A stretch of DNA of 64,000 nucleotides from Pseudoalteromonas amylolytica (GCF_001854605.1 NZ_MKJU01000027.1:131468-195467), one strand, 5' to 3'; shown: positions 47,286 through 57,359, counted from the stretch's first letter. Notes: generated by a model from the letters alone, not told the origin. Made by a program: numbers and translations.

Positions 47286-48341
47286 TTATTCATCTTGAAA
47301 TTGATTCTTAATGAGTATGGCATCGTCAATATGGGCAATGAATACATCAACAACCTGTGGGTCAAAGTGGGTCCCGCTGTGGCTTGTAATATATTGAATA
47401 GCCTCTTGAATACTCCAAGCTTGTTTGTATGGCCTTTGAGAAGTCAGAGCGTCAAACACATCTGCTACGGCAGCTATTCGGCCTTCAACTGGTATACTTT
47501 CTTGCTGTAAGCCATTAGGGTAGCCACTACCATCCCACTTTTCGTGGTGAGTGAGTGCGATATTTCTAGCCATTATCATCAAGTCAGAGTCATCATCGCC
47601 TAGCAACTGGCCGCCAATTTGAGCGTGAGTTTTCATTACCTCCCATTCATGTGCATCTAGAGCACCAGGTTTTAAAAGAATTGAATCTGGTATGCCGATT
47701 TTGCCGATATCGTGCATTGGGCTGGCATGTAAGATGAGTTCACAGTCTTTTGGGGGTAACCCCATTTTTTGCGCTAATAGTTGGCATAAATGACTCATTC
47801 TTAAAATATGGTTGCCTGTTTCTTCATCTTTATATTCAGCGGCCATACCTAATCGTTGCACAACACTCAGGCGTGTATCGTTCAATTCTTTGGTTCTAAG
47901 TTCCACCATATTTTCTAGTACCTGAGCCTGATCATTAAGCAGCTTATGTGCTAAGTGCGCATCTAATAAATTTTGCACTCGTAGTAACAACTCATTTCTC
48001 TCGAATGGCTTGGTAATGTAGTCTCGTGCGCCTTTTTCTAACGCAGTTAGAGTTGTCTCAGAGCCTTGTTGCGCGGAAATAACGATAATGGGTGCCATGA
48101 GCGGCTCTTGCAAAGAAAACAGCGCATCCATCACCTCAAAACCATCCATATATGGCATGTTAATATCCAATAAGATCAGGTCTGGGCGAAGCATTTTATA
48201 TGTGCTTAGGGTTTCTCGGGAGTCCGTAAGCAAGTGAACATGGCTATACCCTTTTGCACTAAGTAACCTGTGCAAAAGCTTTAGATTGGTGGGGTTATCA
48301 TCTATCGCTAGAATGGTAGAGTTGTTTCTCAAGTCTTTCAC
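47286..48341 (-). CDS. Response regulator with HD-GYP domain (c-di-GMP phosphodiesterase, RpfG-like)
   Basis: 351 residues. Receiver 10-130 with Asp59 (LLDINMPYMDG) and a TKPFE Lys, then a coiled coil, then HD-GYP about 165-340 with MHDIGKIGIPD, the second-metal His in HEWEVMKTHAQIG, and HHEKWDGSGYPNGL (the GYP motif intact). HD-GYP proteins hydrolyse c-di-GMP to GMP. Second gene of the operon, 84 bp after the receiver gene and 66 bp before the kinase gene, so control by the adjacent kinases is likely. Confidence 0.94.
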   Translation of the reverse strand: MKDLRNNSTILAIDDNPTNLKLLHRLLSAKGYSHVHLLTDSRETLSTYKMLRPDLILLDINMPYMDGFEVMDALFSLQEPLMAPIIVISAQQGSETTLTALEKGARDYITKPFERNELLLRVQNLLDAHLAHKLLNDQAQVLENMVELRTKELNDTRLSVVQRLGMAAEYKDEETGNHILRMSHLCQLLAQKMGLPPKDCELILHASPMHDIGKIGIPDSILLKPGALDAHEWEVMKTHAQIGGQLLGDDDSDLMIMARNIALTHHEKWDGSGYPNGLQQESIPVEGRIAAVADVFDALTSQRPYKQAWSIQEAIQYITSHSGTHFDPQVVDVFIAHIDDAILIKNQFQDE

Positions 48342-48425
48342 AGTCGCTTTGGCCTAATTGTCATGTTCGAGGCGCGCTCGAAGTAAATTCGTTCTAGAGG
48401 GCATCGCATAAAATGCAGATTTGCT

Positions 48426-49538
48426 TTATTCAACGGTTTTTAGTCGCTCGGTAATATTAAACAGCTTGTCTTCAATCACGAACGACAGCCCTAGAGTTTC
48501 TTCAACCACATCCTTAGTTTCGTCTACTAAACACATTAGTTCTGACTCTTGCTCTTCATCAAGACCTAAGGTAATGATTTTTAATTGGATTGCTTCAGAC
48601 AAGTCATTCACTAGTTTGACGATTTTCTTGTCCTGACTTTCGCACAGGTTTTTAATGGTACCGAAATCATCCAACAGCTGAGTCTTGAGGTTATTCAGTG
48701 CTTTTTTACGAATATTGCCTTTTTCGATCTGACCTTCAATGAAGTCGATGCGACTATCAACGATGGTCAAAAGAATGGCAAAATTATCTCGAACGCGACC
48801 AATTACGTCTTCATCATTGATACGAAGACCTTTCACAAGCATGGAGCACTGCGGTGAATTGAACAGAATATTGGCACCGAATGGGACAATACGCTTTGCG
48901 CTACGACCCAATTCTAAAATTTCTCTTTCTAAGTTGGTGAGACTTTGCTCGGGGAACTGATAAAACTCACCCGCTACTCTAAATTCAACGCAGCAGTTAA
49001 CACCTGAATTGCTAAAAAAGCGCTTAATATTATTGAATAATTGGCTGATGTCAGTTACTGGCAAGTTTTCTGTAAAAAAAGTCACTAACTCCCCCAACTC
49101 ACTGGCTTGCTGCATAGACGTAAAGGCGGTTGTGGAAGCCATTTCATACTGCTCTTTGAGCGAGTTACGTTCTTCGATACGCAGTTTGACGCGTTTTAGT
49201 TTTTCTTTGAGTTCTTTAAAATCGACTGGCTTGGCAATGTAATCGTCACCGCCACTACCATAGGCTGCAAGTTTATCTTCGCTTGAAGTCAAGGCTGAAA
49301 TAAAGATGACTTCACACTCTTCAAAAGTGGGAGTTGCTCGAATCTCTTTGGTTAAATCGTAACCCGAATAAGACTGCCCTAGCATAATATCCATCAACAC
49401 AACGTCTGGTTGGTGGCACTCCAGCAAAGGAATAATCGGCTCTGAGCCATCAGAAGAGACGATATCGTATTGTTTATTGAGAGCCTTTTCTAACACCGTT
49501 CTATTTTGCGGGTTATCGTCAACAGACAGTATCTTCAC
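48426..49538 (-). CDS. Response regulator with unrecognised C-terminal helical domain
   Basis: 370 residues. Receiver 1-125 with Asp50 in LMDIMLG and the Lys in AKPVD. The remaining 245 residues match no output domain that I know: a helical linker (about 120-165), a mixed segment with GVNCCVEFRVAGEFYQFPE, and a helical C-terminus ending in an acidic coiled coil (LDEEQESELMCLVDETKDVVEETLG). It may be a phosphotransfer or protein-binding module. First gene of the signalling operon, starting 290 bp from the divergent mipA-type gene. Confidence 0.88.
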   Translation of the reverse strand: MKILSVDDNPQNRTVLEKALNKQYDIVSSDGSEPIIPLLECHQPDVVLMDIMLGQSYSGYDLTKEIRATPTFEECEVIFISALTSSEDKLAAYGSGGDDYIAKPVDFKELKEKLKRVKLRIEERNSLKEQYEMASTTAFTSMQQASELGELVTFFTENLPVTDISQLFNNIKRFFSNSGVNCCVEFRVAGEFYQFPEQSLTNLEREILELGRSAKRIVPFGANILFNSPQCSMLVKGLRINDEDVIGRVRDNFAILLTIVDSRIDFIEGQIEKGNIRKKALNNLKTQLLDDFGTIKNLCESQDKKIVKLVNDLSEAIQLKIITLGLDEEQESELMCLVDETKDVVEETLGLSFVIEDKLFNITERLKTVE

Positions 49539-49828
49539 ATGGTTTCCTTAGCACAAAGTTTTTAGAGCAATGTCTTAAAAATAGCCAAAGAAGATAGGCC
49601 CCGCAATAATTAGCATCGCAACTTTTTGTAATGTCTACGCCTCACTAAATTTTTAGGTTTGTACAATGCAGAGCATAAAGCTTGTTTCTTGAGTATCACT
49701 CTTCCCATTCTGACTTTTTTGCAAACTGTAAGTTTGTAGAAAGCTTGAGCACCTAAATTAGCCATAACAAATATTGTTGAGCAAATGGTTAGCTCAATTT
49801 ACAAACAATCTAAAAAAGGAAATGAGTG

Positions 49829-50578
49829 ATGTTTAGAGGTCTATTTTTATCAACATTGGTATTGGCGTGTTCGGGGGCAATAGCACAGCCTAAAGCAAAT
49901 AATAAAGAATTTAGCTGGGGAGTAGGAATTGCGGCGATTGCTCAAGATCAGGGTTATATCGACATAGGCAATGAAACAATATTGGTACCCGTTTTGGCAA
50001 TTCAATATGGCAACTTCTCACTGCTTGGCCCCAGAGCTAACTACAAAATCATCGACACCGATAATTATGAAATTTCACTCACAGGCCATTTACGTTTGGA
50101 TGGCTATGAAGCAGACGACGCAGATTTTTATGCTGGCATGGAAGACAGAGATATGAGTTTTGATATGGGCGTGTCGGCGGAACTAGATACCGATTTTGGT
50201 GAGTTTGGTTTGGAGCTCATCCACGACTTGACCAGTACCCATGAAGGTTATGAGGTCAGTGTGAGCTTTGGTACGCCAATTCGCTTCGAAAAAGGTACAG
50301 TAAAACCATACATATCAGCAAGCTATGAAAGCGAAGACTTAGTGGATTACTACTATGGTGTAAGTGCCACAGAGGCTCGCATTAACCGTCCGTTGTACCA
50401 AGGTGATGGCTCTGTAAGTTATGAAATAGGCGTGAGCTCAGACTGGTTTTTTGGCAAACATCATATGCTTAAGGCTGATGTTAGTTACACCAGCTACGCC
50501 AGTGAAATCAAAGATTCACCTTTGATAGATAAATCAGGCTACGCTCAAATTATATTAGGTTATGTTTATGTTTTCTAA
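49829..50578 (+). CDS. MipA/OmpV family outer-membrane protein
   Basis: 249 residues from ATG 49829 (AAGGA ribosome site, 8-nt spacing). Signal peptide about 1-20, then a strand-rich barrel: SWGVGIAAIAQDQGYIDIGNETILVPVLAIQYGNFSLLGPRANYKI, ending in the C-terminal Phe of an OMP (YVYVF). MipA-type proteins are outer-membrane barrels linked in different species to peptidoglycan enzymes or to efflux. Here the gene overlaps the adaptor gene by 11 nt at the head of an efflux operon, where a TolC-like protein might be expected. Confidence 0.9.
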   Translation: MFRGLFLSTLVLACSGAIAQPKANNKEFSWGVGIAAIAQDQGYIDIGNETILVPVLAIQYGNFSLLGPRANYKIIDTDNYEISLTGHLRLDGYEADDADFYAGMEDRDMSFDMGVSAELDTDFGEFGLELIHDLTSTHEGYEVSVSFGTPIRFEKGTVKPYISASYESEDLVDYYYGVSATEARINRPLYQGDGSVSYEIGVSSDWFFGKHHMLKADVSYTSYASEIKDSPLIDKSGYAQIILGYVYVF

Positions 50579-51635
50579 AATTTTTCTAATTACTTCTTTG
50601 CTGTGCACTGTTGCCGTTCAGGTAAATGCAGCGGTTTTATTTGAAAATAAAGATTTATATTTTGAGGCTGCTTCATTACCGATAAAAGTTGCTCATAAAG
50701 CACCAAATAAAGTGTTTTATGGGCGTATCGAAGGTAGAGAAAGCTTTGATATCGCCTCATTTTCTGTAGCAAGGGTTGCTCAATTACATGTCAGTGCTGG
50801 GCAGCAGGTTGCCAAAAACGATGTGCTCGTAACACTGTACTCTCCTGAGTTGAAGGCGCAATTGGATGCTGCTAAAGCAAAGTTGAAGCGGGAAAAAATT
50901 CGCCTGCAAAATGCACAAGAGGAACAGCAAAGGACAAATAGGTTGGTGGCTTTGGGATTGCAAAGCGAGGCCGATTTGGATCGGCTAGTAGCAGCCAAAG
51001 AAGTAGCGTTACAGTCGGTGAACCTCGCACAAGCACAGCTAACGGAGATCGCTAATTTACAAATTGATCATCAGATACGTGCTCAATCTGCTGGTGTGAT
51101 AAGCGACATTTACACAAGGCTTGGAGACTTTGTAAAGGTCGGTGAATCAATCCTTAGGTTCCAAACTAGTGATGCTTATAGAGTGGCATTCAAGTTGCCT
51201 GAGCAAGAAGCGCTAAAATTATCACGCGACTCATTAGTCAATTTAGCCGTGCCGAGTTTGGATCTGCAACTGCAGGGGAGTGTGGTGGAACGCACATTAC
51301 CGAGCAACTCGCACTCACCTTGGTTTACAGTGACGATAGAACTTGATAGCGCTTCGCAAAGCTTTACCAGCGAGCAACACTTTGGCCGAAGTGTGCAGCT
51401 CTTACTGCCTGTGAGCGATGACATTCTCTATGAAGTGTCAGCATATGCATTGCGTTACGACCCATTTAATCGTCCATACCTTTTACTTGATGAAGCGGTT
51501 CCCCGAAAGGTGTTAGTGAAGCCTGTGGCCACTGTCGGAGATACATTCTTGATCAGTGCGAACGAATACTTGGGCGGGCACGCGATGATTGTTTCAGAGG
51601 CTAAGTTGGCACTGAACTTAGCCTCTGAGAAATGA
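50568..51635 (+). CDS. RND efflux periplasmic adaptor (HlyD/MFP family)
   Basis: 355 residues from ATG 50568 (AGG at 7 nt); another ATG lies two codons upstream. Signal peptide about 1-20. The lipoyl half-motifs (VARVAQLHVSAGQQVAKNDVLVTLYSPELKAQL and RAQSAGVISDIYTRLGDFVKVGESIL) flank a helical hairpin (about 95-165); a beta-barrel and membrane-proximal part follow. It links the inner-membrane pump to the outer membrane. Its stop overlaps the first ATG of the permease frame. Confidence 0.93.
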   Translation: MFSKIFLITSLLCTVAVQVNAAVLFENKDLYFEAASLPIKVAHKAPNKVFYGRIEGRESFDIASFSVARVAQLHVSAGQQVAKNDVLVTLYSPELKAQLDAAKAKLKREKIRLQNAQEEQQRTNRLVALGLQSEADLDRLVAAKEVALQSVNLAQAQLTEIANLQIDHQIRAQSAGVISDIYTRLGDFVKVGESILRFQTSDAYRVAFKLPEQEALKLSRDSLVNLAVPSLDLQLQGSVVERTLPSNSHSPWFTVTIELDSASQSFTSEQHFGRSVQLLLPVSDDILYEVSAYALRYDPFNRPYLLLDEAVPRKVLVKPVATVGDTFLISANEYLGGHAMIVSEAKLALNLASEK

Positions 51636-51646
51636 GGAGAAGGCCT

Positions 51647-54600
51647 GTGAAAAATCGACTGCCATGGTATTTGAACACGCGATTGGCGCTGAGTATGGTG
51701 CTTCTACTTTGCGTAACAGGCATTGCGGGCTGGCATTTTGCGAGTAAGCAAGAAGATCCACATTTTGCGTACAGAAATGGCTTTATTGTGGTGTCTAGCC
51801 CAGGCGCGAGTGTGCAGCAACTTACGGACTCTATCGTAAAGCCCATCGAACGAGCGTTGAGCAGTATCGATGAGATTAGCCGCCTCAACGTACGGGTAAA
51901 GTTGGGATCCGCAACAGTGGATGTTGAGTTGCAAGAAGATGAGTACCAGACGGATGCACTCTGGCAAAGGATCAAAGAGCGCTTGGCCGAGTTACAAAGC
52001 ACCATTCATAATGCCCAAATCGACATTGTTGACAGGGCACAAGATACGCAAGGGATCCTGTTGTCTATAGATAGTGGTGGCGGACTAATATCAGATCGGC
52101 AACTTGCCTTAAAGGTACGTGAGCAATTACTCGCTATAAGTGCTGTGCGTAACGTTACTTTGGTGGGTGATCCCGGCTTGCAGTTAGCTGTGGATTTTCC
52201 TAAATCTAAGCTGCTAAGCACAGGAGTGTCTCCTTTGGATTTAGCTGAGCGGTTACAGCAGGCAAACAGCCAACATTTATACGCCGCTCTATCAGGCAAC
52301 ATGACAGGGATGGGGCTTGGCGCTGTTGATAGGCTGAGCGATGTACACTATCTGTCACAAAAACAGATACTGACCCCAAGCGGTGCGTATGTACCGTTGT
52401 CGAGTATTGCTGATATTCACTATCGGACAAACCCACTAGCAGATGAGCTATTTTGGAAAAATGGTAAGCAAGTATTAGGACTTGCTATTACCTTAGTGCC
52501 AAATGCTGTAGACGTTGAACTCGTAGGTGAGGAGATTAAATCACTTATAGCGCAGATCAACGCGCGCTACACTCAAGCGCCAGTGAGCATCGAATTGTTT
52601 CAACCTGAGTTCTCTGTTAAGCGCATTGAAGGCTTGATGCAGTCGCTACTTTTGAGTGTGACAGGTGTAGTCCTAGTGCTGCTATGTTTAATGTCAGTGC
52701 GTAGTGCTTTGATCGTTGCTTTATCTATTCCAGCTGCGGTACTGAGCGTGATAGCTGTGTTTACCTCATTTGATGGTGTGATCCATCAAATGACCATCGC
52801 AGGGTTAGTATTGTCTTTGGGGTTGATGGTTGATAACGGTATTATTGTCACTGAGCGGATAACTCATTTTTTAGAGCAAGGACAAAGCAAATTTGATTCT
52901 ACAATTAAAGCTGTAACAGAGCTCAAAGGGCCACTGGCTTGTGCAACATTAACCACGGTTGCTGCATTTGTGCCTATGTTGCTGGCAAAAGGCAGTGTCG
53001 CTGATTTTATAGCAACAATTCCCCTGTTGGTGATCTTGTGCATCATCGCCAGCTATTTAATATCGTTGACCTTGATACCGGTTTTATTTCAGCTATTGAA
53101 TTTAGAGATTGCATGGTTACGCCGTGCTCAGCAGGCGTCTAAGGATAGGCTAGAAACGATTGGTAGCGGAATAGCCTACGCGTCACTCAATGCGCCCAGA
53201 CGTACACTGTTATATTGTGCTGTGGCCATAGCCGTATTGATAAACGTTAAGTCACAACCTGGTGAGTTCTTTCCAAAAACAAACCGAAATCAGGCGTATG
53301 TTGATATTCAGCTGCCCATAGGTAGTCATATTGCAAATACCACAAATATAGGGCGAGCTGTTGAGCAGTACCTAAATGAGCGGGATGATATCACTAAAAC
53401 CTGGATGTTTGCTGGGTTTTCGGGGCCACGTTTTTATTACAATCTAGTACAACAGCCCAGTGAAGCACATGTCGCCAGAGTGGTATTTGAAACACATAAA
53501 GGCGTTTCAGTTAAAGCGCTGGTCAGTGAGCTTAATCAGGTTCTTAAAACGAAGTTTGAGGCGTTGGTGATACATGCAAGAGAACTAGGTCAAGGGCCGC
53601 CTATCGAAAGCCCCGTTGAACTAAGAATACTGGGTGATGACCGCATTCAAAGCATGAGGGCCGCAGAGGTCATACTGGAACGATTGCGAACGCATAAAGC
53701 ATTAACAAATTTAAGTCGTGGCTACACGTACGGTAGCACTCAGCTGAATATACAATTTGATGAGTCACTGCTGATACAGCAGGGGTTGCTAGAATCACAA
53801 GTCAGCCAATATATTGCTTGGAGAAGCTCTGGGTTGGTGGCGACTAAGCTGCATTTTTTACACGAGCCAATCGATCTGGTGATTTATGACTCACAGGCCT
53901 CACAAAGCAGTACGGACTTATTGAACACGCCAATCATTAATACCGCTGGAAATGTTGTGCCATTGGCCGCACTGGCAAGCCAAAATATGCGCGGTGCCCC
54001 CAGTTTTTCACAGCGAATGAATGGCTCTCCAGTGTTAACTATCAAAAGTGATGTTGCATCTGGGGTGGATGAAGAGCAATTACTAGAAACATTGCAGCCA
54101 GAATTATTGGCTATCGCCGCACACTATGGCGTACGGCTGGAGTTTGGTGGAGAACTGGAAGAGGCCCACAATGCTCACCAAGCCTTGGTGACTACCTTAC
54201 CGGCTGGTATCGCTTTGTTGCTCTTGGCCCTAATCGTTCAATTTAACTCACTGAGGTGGATGAGCGTGGTCGTGTTGAGTATTCCTTTTGGCATCTTAGG
54301 GGCACCTGTAATGTTAGCTTTGGTGGGTATACCGTTTGGTTTTATGTCAATTTTAGGCGTGCTTGCACTAACAGGTATTGTGGTCAACAGTACCATCTTG
54401 CTAATTGATGCGACGTTGCAAAACCTAGCGCAAGACATGAGTGAAAAACGAGCTATTCAGTTAGCGGTACAAAGTCGGATCAGACCTGTTATAGTAACTA
54501 CACTCACAACCATCATTGGCATGGTGCCGCTGACCTTTAGTGGCAGTCCTCTTTGGCCTCCATTAGCTTGGGCCGTGATCGGTGGGTTGGTTTCATCCAC

Positions 54601-54685
54601 GCTGGTAATACTGTTCGTTATGCCAATAGTGATCCATGGGTGCATACCAAAGAGGGCATTACAACATGCTGAGTGTAACGTTTAG
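51647..54685 (+). CDS. RND family efflux permease (AcrB-like)
   Basis: 1012 residues from GTG 51647, which has an AGGAG ribosome site; an ATG at 51632 in frame overlaps the previous stop. It has 12 TM helices in the RND pattern with TM1 at the N-terminus, LVLSLGLMVDNGIIVTERI in TM4 carrying the proton-relay Asp (single D rather than the DD of AcrB), a large periplasmic domain in each half, and the second-half motif GVLALTGIVVNSTILLID. The single acidic residue and the sequence are closer to the less-studied RND branch than to AcrB itself. Substrate unknown. Confidence 0.92.
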   Translation: MKNRLPWYLNTRLALSMVLLLCVTGIAGWHFASKQEDPHFAYRNGFIVVSSPGASVQQLTDSIVKPIERALSSIDEISRLNVRVKLGSATVDVELQEDEYQTDALWQRIKERLAELQSTIHNAQIDIVDRAQDTQGILLSIDSGGGLISDRQLALKVREQLLAISAVRNVTLVGDPGLQLAVDFPKSKLLSTGVSPLDLAERLQQANSQHLYAALSGNMTGMGLGAVDRLSDVHYLSQKQILTPSGAYVPLSSIADIHYRTNPLADELFWKNGKQVLGLAITLVPNAVDVELVGEEIKSLIAQINARYTQAPVSIELFQPEFSVKRIEGLMQSLLLSVTGVVLVLLCLMSVRSALIVALSIPAAVLSVIAVFTSFDGVIHQMTIAGLVLSLGLMVDNGIIVTERITHFLEQGQSKFDSTIKAVTELKGPLACATLTTVAAFVPMLLAKGSVADFIATIPLLVILCIIASYLISLTLIPVLFQLLNLEIAWLRRAQQASKDRLETIGSGIAYASLNAPRRTLLYCAVAIAVLINVKSQPGEFFPKTNRNQAYVDIQLPIGSHIANTTNIGRAVEQYLNERDDITKTWMFAGFSGPRFYYNLVQQPSEAHVARVVFETHKGVSVKALVSELNQVLKTKFEALVIHARELGQGPPIESPVELRILGDDRIQSMRAAEVILERLRTHKALTNLSRGYTYGSTQLNIQFDESLLIQQGLLESQVSQYIAWRSSGLVATKLHFLHEPIDLVIYDSQASQSSTDLLNTPIINTAGNVVPLAALASQNMRGAPSFSQRMNGSPVLTIKSDVASGVDEEQLLETLQPELLAIAAHYGVRLEFGGELEEAHNAHQALVTTLPAGIALLLLALIVQFNSLRWMSVVVLSIPFGILGAPVMLALVGIPFGFMSILGVLALTGIVVNSTILLIDATLQNLAQDMSEKRAIQLAVQSRIRPVIVTTLTTIIGMVPLTFSGSPLWPPLAWAVIGGLVSSTLVILFVMPIVIHGCIPKRALQHAECNV

Positions 54686-54704
54686 CAAGGAAACTGAACG
54701 CCAA

Positions 54705-55370
54705 ATGCGTATATTGATCACCGAAGATAACCAACAGCTTGCACAATTTATACAACAAGCAATTGCTCAAGACGGACATGCTGTTGATGTTGCCAACGAT
54801 GCGTCTCAACTTTGGGCATTGCTGTCATGCTGGCAATACGATGCCATTATTCTTGATCTTGGCTTGCCAGATCAGGATGGCTTAGAAGTAATTCAAGGTA
54901 TTCGCCAAGGGCATAACCCAGTACCCATCTTGATTTTAACCGCTCGTGGTAGTGTTGATGACAGAATCAAAGGGTTAGATTTAGGCGCGGATGATTACCT
55001 AAATAAGCCGTTTTCAATTGATGAGCTCAAAGCCCGCCTGAGGGCATTACTTAGAAGGCCAAACAGTTACACCGGAAACTTGCTAGCTCAGGGCAATTTA
55101 GCGTTAGATACCAAAGCAAGGCGGGTAATGGTGGGCAGCAGCAACCTGAGTATGGGCAAGACCGAGGTCGCTATTTTGGAGTATTTGTTGCGAAATGCTG
55201 GACTGACTGTGGGTAAAGACGCGTTATATGATGCGATTTATGCGCTGGGGTTTGAGGTAACGGACAATGCAATTCAAGTGGCAGTACACCGTATTCGTAA
55301 GAAGCTTGAAGCTGCTTGCGCTGACTCTACCATAAAAACCTTACGCGGCATTGGGTATATTCTGACATGA
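54705..55370 (+). CDS. OmpR-type response regulator
   Basis: 221 residues counted from ATG 54705 (MRILITED); in-frame starts at 54666 or 54636 would overlap the permease gene. Receiver with Asp51 (LDLGLPDQDG), LTARGSVDDRI and NKPFS; C-terminal winged helix with EVAILEYLLRNAG and VAVHRIRKKLE, ending TLRGIGYIL. Close to QseB/PmrA-type regulators. It overlaps the kinase gene by 4 nt (ATGA) and most likely controls the efflux operon of which it is part. Confidence 0.95.
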   Translation: MRILITEDNQQLAQFIQQAIAQDGHAVDVANDASQLWALLSCWQYDAIILDLGLPDQDGLEVIQGIRQGHNPVPILILTARGSVDDRIKGLDLGADDYLNKPFSIDELKARLRALLRRPNSYTGNLLAQGNLALDTKARRVMVGSSNLSMGKTEVAILEYLLRNAGLTVGKDALYDAIYALGFEVTDNAIQVAVHRIRKKLEAACADSTIKTLRGIGYILT

Positions 55371-56716
55371 ACTTTCGCCAACATTCGCTTGCTAAAAAGA
55401 TCTATCTGCACTTTTTACTAATAGGCTCCGCCGTATTCACCTTAATCGGGGTCACTTTGTATTTGTTTTCCATCAATTTCGCTAACTTAGCGGTTGAAAG
55501 CAGCATGTATGGCATGAGCGAAGACATTGTTCAGCAATTGCATTTCGATGAGCAGCAACGGCTGCAATATCACCCAGAAAATGTCGCTGAGAAATGGGGC
55601 TATGATGCATTATTTAATAACCTTGCTTTTCGGGTAGTAGAGCAAAATAGTGGCCAAGTAATACTGAATTCAATCTCGTCTGAGGCCGGCTCACAGGCGT
55701 TGGCGGCGCTGGATTCCGCTTTACCAAAGGGGTACTCCCATCAAGCAGGCATTGACCGTTACCGTCTTGAGTATGACGTACAGGGAACAGCGGTTTATGT
55801 CGACCTTGCACGCAACGACTTGATTGGCGAGTTTGCCAATGAAGCGGTGATGCCTGTGCTAAGTCAGGTATCAATAGTGACTATGGTAGCTGCATTTGTG
55901 GTGTTTATGTTGGTGGGGTTTTTATCCATTCGTTCAATTGTACGTCCAGTAAGAGAGGTTGCCAGTCAGCTTGAAGCGATTACGCCAGAGCAGCTGAGTT
56001 TTCGCTTAAGCTCGCACGGTTTACCAATAGAAATTCAACCGATCGTAAATTCACTTAATCAGGCGATGGATCGCGTAGAAACAGGCTTTGATGAACAAAA
56101 ACGTTTTGTTGCCAACGCTGCTCATGAATTAAAAACGCCACTGGCAGTGCTTAATACGCGGGTGCAGCTCGCTGATATGGATAGTGCGACGAGTGAAGGG
56201 GTGTTAGCTGATGTGGGATATATGACTCGGGTTGTACAACAGCTATTGGATTTATCACGCGCACAAAGGCAGTTTGGCAATGAAAGAAGCCCACTGAGTT
56301 TACTGATGCTCAGTAAGGAGGTATGTATGATGTTGGCACCTCTGGCGGTCTCGTTGGATAAAGAGTTGTCATTGGAACCCGATGAAAGTGGTGAGTTAGT
56401 TCAAGCCGATAAGGCGGCTGTACATATCATGGTTAAAAACCTGATTGAAAACGCACTTCGGCACAGCAAAGATAAAGCCAGCATTATCGTTCGAACGTCA
56501 AATAACTACATTGAAGTCTTAGATAACGGCCCCGGTATTGATGAAGAAAACAAAGACAAGTTGTTTGAACGTTTTTGGCGCAAGGAGCAGTCTGTATTAA
56601 CTGGCAGTGGGCTGGGGTTAGCAATTGTGAAAGAAATAGCGCATCGCCATCAAGCCCACTTAACGGTCAAGTGTAAAAATGAACTTGGAGGAGCCACGTT
56701 TAAAGTGCTGTTTTAA
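55367..56716 (+). CDS. QseC/PmrB-type sensor histidine kinase
   Basis: 449 residues. TM1 about 12-34, a short periplasmic sensor about 35-165, TM2 about 168-190, HAMP about 191-243, HisKA with His253 in AAHELKTPLA, HATPase_c with NLIENALRHS, DNGPGID and GSGLGLAIV. It is the cognate partner of the preceding regulator (4-nt overlap). The small periplasmic domain suggests sensing of cations, cationic peptides or small molecules. Last gene of the mipA-adaptor-permease-regulator-kinase operon. Confidence 0.95.
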   Translation: MNFRQHSLAKKIYLHFLLIGSAVFTLIGVTLYLFSINFANLAVESSMYGMSEDIVQQLHFDEQQRLQYHPENVAEKWGYDALFNNLAFRVVEQNSGQVILNSISSEAGSQALAALDSALPKGYSHQAGIDRYRLEYDVQGTAVYVDLARNDLIGEFANEAVMPVLSQVSIVTMVAAFVVFMLVGFLSIRSIVRPVREVASQLEAITPEQLSFRLSSHGLPIEIQPIVNSLNQAMDRVETGFDEQKRFVANAAHELKTPLAVLNTRVQLADMDSATSEGVLADVGYMTRVVQQLLDLSRAQRQFGNERSPLSLLMLSKEVCMMLAPLAVSLDKELSLEPDESGELVQADKAAVHIMVKNLIENALRHSKDKASIIVRTSNNYIEVLDNGPGIDEENKDKLFERFWRKEQSVLTGSGLGLAIVKEIAHRHQAHLTVKCKNELGGATFKVLF

Positions 56717-56736
56717 TCCAACCATAGATACATCCA

Positions 56737-57117
56737 TTATAGATGCACCCTTGCCAAGCTGAGCAAACCAATAGGCAGCAACAGTACCCACTGAGGTAAT
56801 TTTACAAATACCTTGGCAGAGAAAAAATACCAACCGACCACAATAAATACGGTTGCGAACAACATATAGCTGATAGACATAGCCATGACGACAGTGTTGT
56901 ACGTAGATAAGTTGTGCCAGCCAATGTAGCTCAAAGATAAACTACCGAGCAACAGGGTAAGAGAGACCATATGCCAACATGCCAGCAAAGTGGCTTTGGG
57001 AATGTCGGCAAGATTTGAGTTTAGAAAAGGTCTAACAGGGTCGATTTGCCCTGCAAATACATGGATACAAAACGTGATCAGACCTATCACACCAGCGATG
57101 AAAATGAGCGTATTCAT
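56737..57117 (-). CDS. Small four-TM membrane protein of unknown function
   Basis: 126 residues from ATG 57117, directly after an AGGAAGGA ribosome site; the longer frame to 57171 has none. Four hydrophobic segments (about 3-20, 40-60, 70-92 and 102-122) with HVFAGQIDPVRPFL in the first loop and a conserved-looking CWHMVSL in TM2. I do not recognise the family. It converges on the efflux operon. Confidence 0.8.
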   Translation of the reverse strand: MNTLIFIAGVIGLITFCIHVFAGQIDPVRPFLNSNLADIPKATLLACWHMVSLTLLLGSLSLSYIGWHNLSTYNTVVMAMSISYMLFATVFIVVGWYFFSAKVFVKLPQWVLLLPIGLLSLARVHL

Positions 57118-57359
57118 ACAGTCCTTCCTGAGTGATACCAAAGCGCTTGTCCACTTTAGGGGCAATTGCATTAATTCGCAACTTTATGATAGGTGAAATA
57201 CGTATTATCCAAAGCTGCGCATCGCTGACCCCATAACCCGAACAAACTTTTACAATATAGGAATATTAATTTACTGAAATATAAGTTAATTTCTCACTCG
57301 ATTGTTAGCACTTCTAACAAAATTGAATTATTACTCAGAATTTTAAGAAAGGGCTAAAA

